Source: UBA7398 sp964632545
GTDB taxonomy: Bacteria > Actinomycetota > Actinomycetes > Nanopelagicales > Nanopelagicaceae
Direction: 5' to 3'
Length of the DNA stretch: 64,000 bases
NCBI GenBank assembly: GCA_964632545.1
Contig: CAZWBQ010000003.1
Span: 1 to 64,000, forward strand
In this document: positions 42,534 through 50,926 of the stretch, one piece after another
How the letters are laid out: every line of letters starts with the position of its first letter
Numbering within the stretch: position 1 is the stretch's first letter
The notes under the pieces: generated by a model
Database searches by the model: none
What the model saw: the letters and a program-made list of their open reading frames with translations, nothing else
What the model was told of the DNA's origin: nothing
Translations under genes and position numbers: made by a program

Positions 42534-42627
42534 ATCTTCCCTGTTTTTTCGTAATATTCCTAACGTTTTCCTATCATTGGTTTTACTTGCTATCGTTTGC
42601 TCGCTAACCCCAAAAAGGGTTGCACCG

Positions 42628-42711
42628 GCCCAGGTGGCGGAATTGGCAGACGCGCTAGCTTGAGGTGTTAGTGCTCGAAAGGGCTTAGGGGTTCAAGTCC
42701 CCTCCAGGGCA
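42628..42711 (+). tRNA. tRNA-Leu (GAG)
   Basis: 84-nt type II tRNA. Anticodon stem CTAGC/GTTAG (42655-42671) with loop TTGAGGT gives anticodon GAG at 42662-42664, reading CTC/CTT Leu. The long variable arm is GCTC-GAAA-GGGC (42673-42684). The T arm is AGGGG-TTCAAGT-CCCCT (42687-42703). The acceptor stem GCCCAGG/CCAGGGC has one A-A mismatch at its fifth pair. Discriminator A; CCA is not encoded. A TATCGT box lies upstream (42591-42596). Confidence 0.95.
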
Positions 42712-42741
42712 CGGTTGATTCAGATCCAGGTTTAGTAACGC

Positions 42742-42747
42742 TAAATT
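42742..42747 (+). promoter_or_regulatory. -10 box before apt
   Basis: TAAATT, 6 nt before the GTG at 42754; it supports that start over the ATG four codons later. Confidence 0.5.
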
Positions 42748-42753
42748 CGCCTA

Positions 42754-43281
42754 GTGAACTTGGAGATGGCCAGAGCTAAAATATTGGATGTTATTGATTA
42801 TCCAAAACCAGGAATTGTTTTTAAAGATATAACGCCCCTGCTAGCCGATTCTCTGGCATTTAAATTCACGATTCGCACTTTTGCAGAAAAATTGGAATCT
42901 CTTAATATCGATTACATTGCAGGTGTCGAAGCTCGCGGTTTCATTATAGGAGCAGCGCTAGCAAATGAACTTGGTAAAGGTTTTATTCCAATAAGAAAAC
43001 CTGGAAAATTGCCAAGAGCTACATTTCGACGAGAGTATAAATTGGAATATGGCGCGGACGCTTTAGAGGTTCACAGCGATAACTTGCCTATCAATTCCAA
43101 GATTTTAATTGTTGATGATGTGCTAGCAACTGGTGGTACTGCGATAGCTGCCGGTGAATTGATCTCCGACTTAAATTCGCAGATTGTTGGTTTTGCTTTT
43201 CTTTTTGAGATCGAAGGTTTGTCTGGAGCAGCACGCATCAAAGACTGCGGATTTAATACACCAGTATCGGTACTTTTTTAA
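42754..43281 (+). CDS. apt: Adenine phosphoribosyltransferase
   Basis: Salvages adenine to AMP with PRPP. Motifs: IDYPKPGIVFKDITPLLAD near the start, EARGFIIGAALA, IPIRKPGKLPR and the PRPP loop ILIVDDVLATGGTA. 175 residues. The GTG at 42754 is chosen because a TAAATT box lies 6 nt upstream; an ATG at 42766 has GGAG touching it and is less likely. It sits between tRNA-Leu and tdk, so base and nucleoside salvage genes are grouped, with a purine permease 4 kb away. Confidence 0.94.
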   Translation: MNLEMARAKILDVIDYPKPGIVFKDITPLLADSLAFKFTIRTFAEKLESLNIDYIAGVEARGFIIGAALANELGKGFIPIRKPGKLPRATFRREYKLEYGADALEVHSDNLPINSKILIVDDVLATGGTAIAAGELISDLNSQIVGFAFLFEIEGLSGAARIKDCGFNTPVSVLF

Positions 43282-43325
43282 TATGAAAATATGCGAAATA
43301 TCGAAATTAGTGAGAAGATGAGAAT

Positions 43326-43970
43326 ATGGCGGAACTGATCTATTACTGCGGCACGATGGATAGTGGTAAATCAACGTTGGCTTTGCAAACTGCACATAAC
43401 CACCAAAGCCGTGGCCGTACTGGATTAATATTCACATCGCAAGATCGCGCTGGAAAAGGCACAATCTCGTCACGGCTAGGTTTGAAATCCGAAGCTCTCG
43501 AAGTGACAGCAGAATTGGATATCCATAGATTTGTAGTCGAATCACTTTCACACGGAAATCGAATTGATTATGTTATTTGTGATGAAGCTCAATTTTACCA
43601 ACCAGAACAGATTGAACAGCTCGCGAGAATTGCAGATGGTTTAGGTATTGACGTTTTTGCATTTGGAATTCTTACAGATTTTAGAACCAAACTTTTTCCA
43701 GGCTCTGCTCGATTAGTTGAACTTGCCGACCGCGTAAATACGCTTCAGGTTGAAGCGCTGTGTTGGTGTGGCGAAAGAGCTACCCACAATGCCCGAACTG
43801 TTGGCGGCACAATGGTTACCGAGGGCGAACAAGTTGTAGTTGGAGATGTGACGGCATCGAATGAAGTTGCTTATGAAGTGCTTTGTCGACGTCACCATAT
43901 GCGAAAAGTTACAGCGAAAATTTCCAAAGCAGCGCATACTTCCCCAGACCCGTTGCCGTTCAACCTATGA
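43326..43970 (+). CDS. tdk: Thymidine kinase
   Basis: Type II thymidine kinase (TK1-like) that phosphorylates salvaged thymidine. P-loop YCGTMDSGKST (near 7-17), catalytic Glu87 in ICDEAQF, lasso-type ending, and zinc ligands CWCG and CRRHH. 214 residues. The TGA stop overlaps the ATG of the alcohol dehydrogenase gene by 4 bp, coupling two functionally unrelated genes. Confidence 0.94.
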   Translation: MAELIYYCGTMDSGKSTLALQTAHNHQSRGRTGLIFTSQDRAGKGTISSRLGLKSEALEVTAELDIHRFVVESLSHGNRIDYVICDEAQFYQPEQIEQLARIADGLGIDVFAFGILTDFRTKLFPGSARLVELADRVNTLQVEALCWCGERATHNARTVGGTMVTEGEQVVVGDVTASNEVAYEVLCRRHHMRKVTAKISKAAHTSPDPLPFNL

Positions 43971-45010
43971 ATTTAACGCGCGGTTACGCTGCCTTATCAG
44001 CAAAGGCTCCCCTTACGCCGTGGCGTTTTGAAAGACGCGATTTGGGCAGCCACGATGTAAAAATCGATATTTCATTCTCTGGAATCTGTCATTCCGACAT
44101 TCATCAAGCTCGCGAAGAGTGGGGGAAGGCGATATTCCCGATGGTACCTGGACATGAAATAGCGGGAATTGTTTCAGAGATTGGCGCTAGCGTAACTAAA
44201 TTTAAAATTGGTGATCATATCGGAGTTGGAGTTTTTGTTGACTCGTGTCGAAATTGCGCAAGTTGCCGATCCGGCGACGAAAATTATTGCGAAAAAAATA
44301 TGACTGCTACTTATAATGATGTAGAACGTGATGGAGTATCACCAACTTATGGCGGATATTCTAATATTTTCGTGGTTAACGAAGATTATGCGATCGCAAT
44401 TCCGAAGCATCTGGATCTCGCTGGAGTAGCTCCACTTCTTTGTGCGGGTATCACGCTCTACTCCCCTATGAAACATTGGAATGTGAATAGTAAATCCAAA
44501 GTTGCCATCATGGGATTAGGTGGTTTAGGTCATATGGGTTTGAAATTTGCAAAAGCAATGGGAGCTCACGTTACAGTGATCTCGCATTCAGAAAAAAAGA
44601 AAGACGATGCCTTTCGCTTGGGGGCAGATTCGTTCTTCGTTTCTACCGATCCTGAAAATCTTACTCAATTGAAAAACTCATTCGATTTGATATTTAATAC
44701 GGTTTCAGCGGAACATGACATCAATCTTTATCTCAATACCTTGAAACTAAATGGCACTATCGTGGTGATTGGTTTACCAGGTAAGCCATTTTCAGTAAAT
44801 GCCGGCACACTTCTTGGTGCACGTCGAAGCATGGCAGGTTCGATGATTGGCGGGATGAAGGATTTACAAGAGATGATCGATTTCTGCGGTGAAAAGAATA
44901 TTTTAAGTGAAGTAGAAATTGTCGCTCCAGAGCAGATAAATCAAGCTTTTACTAGAACAGTGGCAAGCGATGTGCGATATCGTTTTGTAATCGACGCTTC
45001 AAAATTTTAG
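43967..45010 (+). CDS. Zinc-dependent alcohol dehydrogenase (YahK/CAD type)
   Basis: NADP-dependent aldehyde reductase of the cinnamyl-alcohol-dehydrogenase-like MDR family. Catalytic zinc ligands Cys41 (GICHSD) and His63-Glu64 (PGHEIAG); structural zinc Cys in CRNCASCRSGDENYC; Rossmann GLGGLGHMGLKFAKAMG. 347 residues. ATG at 43967 is chosen because it overlaps the tdk stop and gives normal family length; 28 further upstream codons would lie inside tdk. The physiological aldehyde is unknown. The stop overlaps the convergent DUF554 gene by 4 bp. Confidence 0.93.
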   Translation: MNLTRGYAALSAKAPLTPWRFERRDLGSHDVKIDISFSGICHSDIHQAREEWGKAIFPMVPGHEIAGIVSEIGASVTKFKIGDHIGVGVFVDSCRNCASCRSGDENYCEKNMTATYNDVERDGVSPTYGGYSNIFVVNEDYAIAIPKHLDLAGVAPLLCAGITLYSPMKHWNVNSKSKVAIMGLGGLGHMGLKFAKAMGAHVTVISHSEKKKDDAFRLGADSFFVSTDPENLTQLKNSFDLIFNTVSAEHDINLYLNTLKLNGTIVVIGLPGKPFSVNAGTLLGARRSMAGSMIGGMKDLQEMIDFCGEKNILSEVEIVAPEQINQAFTRTVASDVRYRFVIDASKF

Positions 45011-45741
45011 AGAAACTGATGTACTAACAACGCCACAACTGGAGCGATTGCTAACGCAGGTAATAAATTCCCAACTGCTATATCCCTGATTTTTAATAAC
45101 CGTAGGGCTATACCAAGTAACATCACACCACCGACTGCAGTCATAGTTGAGATTTGATAATCTGCAAGGATCGCACCCAAAAATAGCCCTAGTAACGTCC
45201 AGATACTTTGATAAATACCTACGGCTAGCGCAGAGAGAGCAACTCCCCAACCTAATGAAGCTGCGAATGCAATTGAGGCGAAAAAATCCAACATACTTTT
45301 AAGAACCAATTGATCTATTCCAGTACCCATGCCATCAGAGATACTGCCTAGAATTGCTAGAGGCCCAATCGCAAATATCAGAGAAGCGCTCACGAAACCA
45401 TCTACAAATGGTGAAGTTCCGTTGGGGTCGAATTTATTCTTCAATCTAACGCCAACACCTTCTAATTTGGCTTCGATATTTAAAGCCGATCCTAAAATCG
45501 CACCTATTAAAAGCGTAGCTAAAACAGTTAGCAGCGTCCATCCGTTAGGAACTGCCCTTTTAAAATTAGGATCCCAAATTGCATAAATGGCGCCAGCCCC
45601 AGAAATTAAAGTTATAAAACCTAAAACATCAGTTACAAGATTACGGGTAGATTCTTTAAATTTTTTACCTAACAGCATTCCAATCAAAGATCCAAGCACT
45701 ATTGCAACTATATTTATTGCAGTTCCTACGCCTGGAAACAT
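45007..45741 (-). CDS. DUF554 membrane protein
   Basis: 244-residue inner-membrane protein of the YdfK/YqgA (DUF554) family with about seven hydrophobic helices: GTAINIVAIVLGSLIGMLLG, then SASLIFAIGPLAILGSISDG and the C-terminal GGVMLLGIALRLL region. Its start is the ATG at 45741, sharing the last A of the uppP stop (TAATG), so it is translationally coupled. A possible transporter; substrate unknown. Confidence 0.88.
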   Translation of the reverse strand: MFPGVGTAINIVAIVLGSLIGMLLGKKFKESTRNLVTDVLGFITLISGAGAIYAIWDPNFKRAVPNGWTLLTVLATLLIGAILGSALNIEAKLEGVGVRLKNKFDPNGTSPFVDGFVSASLIFAIGPLAILGSISDGMGTGIDQLVLKSMLDFFASIAFAASLGWGVALSALAVGIYQSIWTLLGLFLGAILADYQISTMTAVGGVMLLGIALRLLKIRDIAVGNLLPALAIAPVVALLVHQFL

Positions 45742-46607
45742 TAGATAAATTTCAAAATCGATAGAGCACCTATTATTAGGCAATAGATTGCGAAGGGGTA
45801 CAAAGTTCGACTTTTAAACCATTTAACTAAAAAAGAAATCGAAAAATAAGTTGCCATAAACGAAACTATTGAACCTGCTATTACGGGCCCGGCTAAATGG
45901 CGTAATTCTGGCGTGAAAAGTTCTGGCAATTTAAGCAAACTCGCGCCAGCTATAACCGGAAGCGCCAAAAGAAATGCGAATTCCGCAGCAACGCTATGGT
46001 GCATCTTCCGCAATAACCCAGCGCTAATTGTTATTCCAAAACGGCTGATTCCTGCAAAAAGCGCCAAACTCTGTCCAAATCCTACAGCGATCGCTGATAG
46101 CGGATTTATATGATCCGCAATGTTTTCAGTTTTCAAATTAGAACTTGCTTGCCGCGAAGATTTTTTAGATAAGCGTTCTACTAAAACCAAAATCAAACCG
46201 TTTAGCGTTAGAAATATGGCGCTAGGTAATGGATCGCCGAAAAGATTTTGTAAAGGTTCTTCAAAAACAAAACCAAGCACTGCCACGGGAATCGTTGCAA
46301 TAATAATCATTAAAAACAATTTAGTATTTGGCGAATCTAATTTTCGCTTCTGGATACTTCGCACAGAATCTGTAAACATTGAAAACCATCGGTTTCTGAA
46401 AACCAAAAATAACGCCAACGCACTCGCCGCATGCAAGGCGATTGTGACAGTTAGATAAGGTGATGCCGGATCGGTAATGAAACTCGCCCAACTTCCGCCA
46501 ACCCAAGCTGGAATCAAAACCGCATGACCCAAACTTGAGATTGGAAAGAGTTCTGTGATCCCCTGTATTAAACCAGTGAGAATTGATTGCGAATATGAAA
46601 GTTCCAT
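45741..46607 (-). CDS. uppP: Undecaprenyl-diphosphatase, UppP/BacA family
   Basis: Recycles the C55 lipid carrier of cell-wall synthesis at the membrane. Motif 1 is normal: GITELFPISSLGHAVLIP (Glu19, Ser24-25, His28). Motif 2 reads AGISRFGITIS, where the family usually has PG-x-SRSG-x-T; Phe replaces the second Ser and Ala replaces the Pro. 288 residues, about eight membrane helices. In mycobacteria uppP (Rv2136c) adjoins the phosphatase/DUF3090/mshC genes, also on this strand here but 5.5 kb away. It could be a divergent enzyme with an altered substrate. A TAGCCT box lies 6 nt before the ATG. Confidence 0.88.
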   Translation of the reverse strand: MELSYSQSILTGLIQGITELFPISSLGHAVLIPAWVGGSWASFITDPASPYLTVTIALHAASALALFLVFRNRWFSMFTDSVRSIQKRKLDSPNTKLFLMIIIATIPVAVLGFVFEEPLQNLFGDPLPSAIFLTLNGLILVLVERLSKKSSRQASSNLKTENIADHINPLSAIAVGFGQSLALFAGISRFGITISAGLLRKMHHSVAAEFAFLLALPVIAGASLLKLPELFTPELRHLAGPVIAGSIVSFMATYFSISFLVKWFKSRTLYPFAIYCLIIGALSILKFI

Positions 46608-46613
46608 TGCGGC

Positions 46614-46619
46614 AGGCTA
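46614..46619 (-). promoter_or_regulatory. -10 box before uppP
   Basis: TAGCCT on the - strand, 6 nt before the uppP ATG. Confidence 0.5.
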
Positions 46620-46646
46620 CCCAATTTATTTTCAGATAATTCATAG

Positions 46647-46652
46647 TAGGGT
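46647..46652 (+). promoter_or_regulatory. -10 box before the YczE-like gene
   Basis: TAGGGT, 6 nt before the ATG at 46659. Confidence 0.5.
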
Positions 46653-46658
46653 TCTAGA

Positions 46659-47324
46659 ATGAGTCGAAGTTTTAGTGAGTTTTTGAGACCGCATCGAACA
46701 ATTCCATTAACCCCTTGGACCGCGCCTGCCAGGTGGGCAATCACTCCCTTCCGATTTCTAATTCTTTTCTCGGGATTGTTTGTTTTTGGTATTGGCGAAG
46801 CTTTTCTTTTGCAATCTGGAATCGGTAACTCGCCTTGGACGGTTCTGGCCGAAGGATTATCGCTCCATTTCCCTATTCCTATTGGTGGTTCAACTGCGTT
46901 AATTAGTTGCGTTGTTTTACTCTTTTGGATACCACTTAAAGAGCGACCTGGTTTTGGCACGCTTCTTAATATCTTTGTGATCGCTGGAGCGCTGCAAATC
47001 GGAAAAACTCTTATCCCACATCAATCAAATTTCCTTCTCGGTTTACTTTTTGCTTTGATAGGTATCGGAGCAGTTGGAATGGGTAGTGGAATTTACATAA
47101 CTTGTGGCCTAGGTCCAGGCCCAAGAGATGGGCTAATGACAGCCCTTCATAACCGAACTGGAATTCGGGTCGGACGGGTTCGATTAACGCTCGAAATCCT
47201 GGTGTTGACGGCTGGATGGCTATTAGGCGGCACAGTTGGTGTTGGCACAGCTTTATTCGCGCTCCTAATTGGCCAATCTATTGCGATTTGTTTCGGTGTT
47301 GTTTCCCGAGTTACTCCAAAGTAG
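46659..47324 (+). CDS. YczE/YitT-like integral membrane protein
   Basis: 221 residues, with about five hydrophobic helices after a short basic N-terminus: FRFLILFSGLFVFGIGEAFL, then GNSPWTVLAEGLSLHF and the characteristic GMGSGIYITCGLGPGPRDGLM loop of the YczE group, then RVRLTLEILVLTAGWLLGG. The molecular function of the family is not established. It is divergent from uppP (51-bp gap) and lies upstream of the NCS2 permease leader. Confidence 0.85.
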   Translation: MSRSFSEFLRPHRTIPLTPWTAPARWAITPFRFLILFSGLFVFGIGEAFLLQSGIGNSPWTVLAEGLSLHFPIPIGGSTALISCVVLLFWIPLKERPGFGTLLNIFVIAGALQIGKTLIPHQSNFLLGLLFALIGIGAVGMGSGIYITCGLGPGPRDGLMTALHNRTGIRVGRVRLTLEILVLTAGWLLGGTVGVGTALFALLIGQSIAICFGVVSRVTPK

Positions 47325-47328
47325 GGCG

Positions 47329-47334
47329 TACGGT
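47329..47334 (+). promoter_or_regulatory. -10 box of the NCS2 permease leader
   Basis: TACGGT directly before the structured leader; transcription would start near 47341, giving a leader of about 73 nt. Confidence 0.45.
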
Positions 47335-47340
47335 TTAATC

Positions 47341-47413
47341 CTTCCCCCGGTCTGTGGACCGTCTCCGCACGGGGTCGCAAACACCCCCGATACCAAAACA
47401 GATGGGGTAGGTC
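47341..47413 (+). promoter_or_regulatory. Structured GC-rich leader of the NCS2 permease, riboswitch-like
   Basis: Much more GC-rich than its surroundings. Segment A CCCCG (47345-47349) can pair with B CGGGG (47370-47374). B GGGGT (47371-47375) can instead pair with C ACCCC (47383-47387) around a 7-nt loop. C can also pair with GGGGT at 47404-47408, which is the ribosome binding site. A hairpin CGGTC-TGTG-GACCG (47348-47361) lies inside. This A-B or B-C alternative would close or open translation. No known aptamer class is recognised, so the ligand, if any, is unknown. Confidence 0.55.
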
Positions 47414-48850
47414 ATGCTCGATAGTTATTTTAAGATCTCGCAACGTGGCTCGACCGTAGGACAAGAAGTACGCGGCGGCGTCGTTACTTTCTTCACGATG
47501 GCATACATCGTGGCGCTAAATCCATTGATTATTGGGCTAGCGAAAGATGGCGATGGAAAGTTTCTCGGTGGCGGAGATGCGCCAAACCTTGCGCTAATTG
47601 CTGCTGCTACCGCTCTTGTGGCGGGTGTAATGACAATACTTATGGGAGTAGTTGCTAATTTCCCATTAGCACTTGCAACCGGACTTGGATTAAACACTTT
47701 CGTTGCCGTTGGAATTGCTTCACGTATGACGTGGGCAGATGCAATGGGCCTAGTTGTACTCGAAGGTTTAATCATCACTGTGCTAGTACTTACTGGTTTC
47801 CGTGTTGCAGTATTTAAAGCGGTACCAACTCAACTTAAAGTAGCCATTTCAGTTGGTATAGGTCTTTTCATCGCATTGATTGGACTTGTCGACGCTGGTT
47901 TTGTTCGTCGAACTGCTTCAGGTCCAGTACCTGTAACACTTGGCGATAGCGGAACTTTAGTTGGTTGGCCGGTTTTAGTTTTTGGATTCGGTCTACTTCT
48001 AATGGTTGGCTTAATGGTTCGCAAAGTTAAAGCTGCGCTCCTCATCGGAATTGTGGTTTCTACAATTGTTGCGATCGTTATCGAATCTTCGCTAAAAATC
48101 GGTCCGAATTTTGACGGTGCTACCGGTAAAGTGAATCCAAAAGGTTGGGGCTTAAATGTTCCAGCTATGCCTGATTCTGTTGTAGCAACTCCAGATTTTG
48201 GTTTGCTCGGCCACTTCAATTTGTTTGGATCTTTTAGCAGAATTTCTGTCGTTTCTGCACTCTTAATTGTTTTCACGCTTTTATTAGCAGACTTCTTTGA
48301 CACGATGGGCACCATGACAGCCATTGGACAAGAAGCAGGTCTAGTTGATCGTGACGGTAACGTGCCAGGGGCAGAAAGAATTCTGATTGTTGACTCAATC
48401 GCTGCCGCTGCTGGTGGCGCTGCTGGTGTTTCCTCAAACACTTCATATATTGAATCTGCATCGGGTGTTGGTGAAGGCGCACGCACTGGCCTAGCTTCAG
48501 TTGTTACGGGAATTTGTTTCTTACTAACAACATTCTTAGCGCCTTTGGTTGCAGTAATTCCTTACGAAGCCGCTACCCCAGCGTTAGTAATTGTTGGTTT
48601 TCTAATGATGACCGGTATCAAACAAATTGATTGGGATGATCTAGGAATAGCAATTCCAGCATTCTTAACAATAATTTTGATGCCATTTACCTACAACATC
48701 TCTGTCGGTATCGGCGCAGGTTTTGTAACTTACGTAGTAATTCGATTCATTCAAGGACGCAAGAGCGAAATTCACCCGCTGTTGTTCCTAGTATCGGGTC
48801 TATTTATGATTTATTTCCTAGCTTCGCCAATCAATGCTTGGATCGGGTAA
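47414..48850 (+). CDS. NCS2-family purine permease (AzgA type)
   Basis: Proton-coupled nucleobase transporter with 12-14 membrane helices. AzgA-type features: RGGVVTFFTMAYIVALNPLII, ALATGLGLNTFVA, DFFDTMGTMTAIGQEAGL (family signature with Asp/Thr) and SSNTSYIESASGVGEGARTG. 478 residues. Probably imports adenine, guanine or hypoxanthine; apt lies 4.6 kb away. Translation may be controlled by the leader just upstream; GGGGTAGG is its ribosome binding site. A strong bidirectional terminator follows. Confidence 0.93.
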   Translation: MLDSYFKISQRGSTVGQEVRGGVVTFFTMAYIVALNPLIIGLAKDGDGKFLGGGDAPNLALIAAATALVAGVMTILMGVVANFPLALATGLGLNTFVAVGIASRMTWADAMGLVVLEGLIITVLVLTGFRVAVFKAVPTQLKVAISVGIGLFIALIGLVDAGFVRRTASGPVPVTLGDSGTLVGWPVLVFGFGLLLMVGLMVRKVKAALLIGIVVSTIVAIVIESSLKIGPNFDGATGKVNPKGWGLNVPAMPDSVVATPDFGLLGHFNLFGSFSRISVVSALLIVFTLLLADFFDTMGTMTAIGQEAGLVDRDGNVPGAERILIVDSIAAAAGGAAGVSSNTSYIESASGVGEGARTGLASVVTGICFLLTTFLAPLVAVIPYEAATPALVIVGFLMMTGIKQIDWDDLGIAIPAFLTIILMPFTYNISVGIGAGFVTYVVIRFIQGRKSEIHPLLFLVSGLFMIYFLASPINAWIG

Positions 48851-48870
48851 TAAATTAACAAGCTGTATAG

Positions 48871-48910
48871 ATAGAAAATAGGGCCCAAATTATTGGGCCC
48901 TATTTTCTAT
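48871..48910. terminator. Bidirectional intrinsic terminator
   Basis: A perfect 18-bp stem (48871-48888 with 48893-48910) and ATTA loop: a GGGCCC core flanked by A-run and T-run, so it works as a hairpin plus U-tract in both directions. It separates the convergent permease and ABC ATPase genes and overlaps the stop codon of the latter (48907-48909). It is the only classic terminator seen in the window. Confidence 0.92.
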
Positions 48911-49689
48911 AAAGCTATTGCAAAATAACGACCATTTCGAATCTCTAACGAAATTGAAATACCATAAAGTTCAGTGAGTGATTCTGCTGTAAGGGTTTCA
49001 GCAATTAAACCCTGGTGTAGCGCAGTACCATTTTTAAGTAGCAAAACATGAGTCGTACCAGTTGGAATCTCTTCAATATGATGAGTCACGATCACCGTTG
49101 CTGGTGCAGTGGGTTCCGCTGCAAATTGTGAAATTCTGCGCAATATGTCTTCACGTCCTCCTAAATCTAATCCAGAGGCTGGTTCGTCAAGTAGTAATAC
49201 TTCGGGATCGGACATGATCGAACGCGCAATTTGAACCCGTTTTTTTTCACCTTCACTAAGCGTTCCAAATAACCGATCTCCTAACTCCCGTACTCCGAAT
49301 GTAGTAAGAAGGGCTTTAGCTCGGGACTCATCCCATAAATCATAAACTTCTTGCCAACGTTCTAACATTGCGTAAGCCGCAGTTAAAACTGTATCCATAA
49401 CCTTTTCTTCCGGTGGCAGAAGATCAATCATTGCACTTGATGTAAAACCAATTCGATTACGTAACTCGAAAACATCAACTTTCCCAAGTTCTTTGCCAAG
49501 TATTGATACTGTTCCCGTAGTTGGATGCGCCAAAGTTGCGCACATTTGCAAGAGCGTTGTTTTACCAGCGCCATTGGGCCCAAGAATCACCCATCGCTCT
49601 CCTGTAGCAACTTCCCAATCAAGCGGCCCCAAAATGGTTCGCGCACCTTTACGGACCGAAACATTTCGGAAGGATAAAACAGCGCTCAT
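48907..49689 (-). CDS. ABC transporter ATP-binding protein
   Basis: Stand-alone ATPase subunit: Walker A GPNGAGKTT, signature LSEGEKKR, Walker B VLLLDEPASGLD and H-loop VTHHIEEI. 260 residues from the ATG at 49689; an upstream GTG at 49731 would run into the divergent serB gene and is rejected. The PVxLLPPEEKVMDTVL-like middle and the absence of a permease neighbour leave the substrate open. A TATCTT box is 8 nt before the ATG. Only 30 bp separate it from serB. Confidence 0.9.
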   Translation of the reverse strand: MSAVLSFRNVSVRKGARTILGPLDWEVATGERWVILGPNGAGKTTLLQMCATLAHPTTGTVSILGKELGKVDVFELRNRIGFTSSAMIDLLPPEEKVMDTVLTAAYAMLERWQEVYDLWDESRAKALLTTFGVRELGDRLFGTLSEGEKKRVQIARSIMSDPEVLLLDEPASGLDLGGREDILRRISQFAAEPTAPATVIVTHHIEEIPTGTTHVLLLKNGTALHQGLIAETLTAESLTELYGISISLEIRNGRYFAIAL

Positions 49690-49697
49690 AGGTGAGA

Positions 49698-49703
49698 AAG
49701 ATA
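49698..49703 (-). promoter_or_regulatory. -10 box before the ABC ATPase
   Basis: TATCTT on the - strand, 8 nt before the ATG at 49689. Confidence 0.45.
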
Positions 49704-49707
49704 CCGA

Positions 49708-49713
49708 TAAACT
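49708..49713 (+). promoter_or_regulatory. -10 box before serB
   Basis: TAAACT, 6 nt before the GTG at 49720. Confidence 0.5.
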
Positions 49714-49719
49714 CGTCGA

Positions 49720-50922
49720 GTGAGCGGACAAACACAGAAGAGCGATAACTCTAAATTCATTGGTCTCTTGCTTTTTAGTGGAACCGACAGAGCCGGAACT
49801 GCCTCGGAGATTTTCGCCGCACTATCGCCATTCTCAATTAAAATCCTTGATTTGGAAGAGATATTGATCAGCGATCGCACTATTTTTACAATTCAAATTG
49901 AACTAGATCCAGCGCATGCGGACGTTCTTGAATCTGATTTGCAATTAATCGCAACAAAACTTGATCTAGATTTCGCCGCACATTTTTCGAACTTCACGCA
50001 TTTCCAGTCTAATGCAACTAGCGCAAAAATGATCTTGGTTGGGGATTTTTTTACCCCGAAAGCCTTATCAGCTTTAACTTCTGTCATCACTAAAAATGGT
50101 GCGAACATTACGAGAATCTCTAAAATCATCACCGATCCACTCCTTGCCATTGAATTTGTTATAAAAATCGAGGCGCAGAAATTGCCGGAGTTGCGGAAGG
50201 AAATTGCCGCAGTCGGCCGTGAACATAAAACTGCGGTGACAGTACTTGATAATAACGCCAATAGTTATGGCAGAAAACTACTAATCTGCGATGTAGATTC
50301 CACTTTAATAGCGGAAGAAGTTATCGATCTGCTCGCAATTAAAGCAAATATGGGAGATGAAGTGGCAGCGATCACCGCCGCTGCAATGCGTGGTGAATTA
50401 GATTTCAAAGAATCTTTAACCAAACGCGTTCAACTCTTGGCTGGTCTTGATGCAAGTGCCTTAACTGAGATTAGAAAAGATATCCATTTAACGCCAGGTG
50501 TTAAAAATCTGGTAACGCAAATGCTGGTCCGTGGCCATTTAGTAGCAGCGGTCTCCGGCGGTTTTGTAGATGTCATAGAAGATCTAATGCAAGAAATCGG
50601 AATAACTAAATATCGAGCGAATAAACTTGAGATTCAAGATGGAAAATTAACCGGAAAATTAACCGGAAAAATAATAGATAGCCACGCCAAAGCAGAAACT
50701 TTAATTGATTTAGCTAACGAAGCCGAGATTGCATTATCAAATACGATCGCAATTGGTGATGGCGCTAACGATTTTGAGATGTTGAAAGTAGCAGGAACAG
50801 GAATTGCCTTTAACGCAAAGCCAGTCTTGCATCAAGTTGCCGATATTGTGCTCAATGTAACGAACCTAGATTCAGTGCTCTATTTACTGGGTATCACTAG
50901 TTTAGAAATCAACGGTAATTAA
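49720..50922 (+). CDS. serB: Phosphoserine phosphatase with ACT domains
   Basis: Last step of serine synthesis. Residues 1-180 hold two ACT-like domains (IGLLLFSGTDRAGTASEIF and AKMILVGDFFTPKALSAL), as in mycobacterial SerB2; residues from 185 are a HAD phosphatase with LLICDVDSTLIAEEVIDLLA (Asp nucleophile), the SGGF loop and AIGDGANDFEML. 400 residues. A 12-bp direct repeat at 50641-50664 encodes GKLTGKLTGK. The GTG start fits the leaderless pattern. Ends 4 bp from the convergent hisG. Confidence 0.95.
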   Translation: MSGQTQKSDNSKFIGLLLFSGTDRAGTASEIFAALSPFSIKILDLEEILISDRTIFTIQIELDPAHADVLESDLQLIATKLDLDFAAHFSNFTHFQSNATSAKMILVGDFFTPKALSALTSVITKNGANITRISKIITDPLLAIEFVIKIEAQKLPELRKEIAAVGREHKTAVTVLDNNANSYGRKLLICDVDSTLIAEEVIDLLAIKANMGDEVAAITAAAMRGELDFKESLTKRVQLLAGLDASALTEIRKDIHLTPGVKNLVTQMLVRGHLVAAVSGGFVDVIEDLMQEIGITKYRANKLEIQDGKLTGKLTGKIIDSHAKAETLIDLANEAEIALSNTIAIGDGANDFEMLKVAGTGIAFNAKPVLHQVADIVLNVTNLDSVLYLLGITSLEINGN

Positions 50923-50926
50923 CGGT

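Noticed and set aside
42606..42621. AACCC/GGGTT hairpin upstream of tRNA-Leu as a terminator
   Set aside because: Five-base-pair stem with no T-tract, located between divergent transcription units; more likely part of the tRNA precursor leader.
47425..48486. Long antisense frames opposite the NCS2 permease
   Set aside because: Up to 218 codons but no family motif; the sense frame has full transporter signatures, so these are coding shadows.
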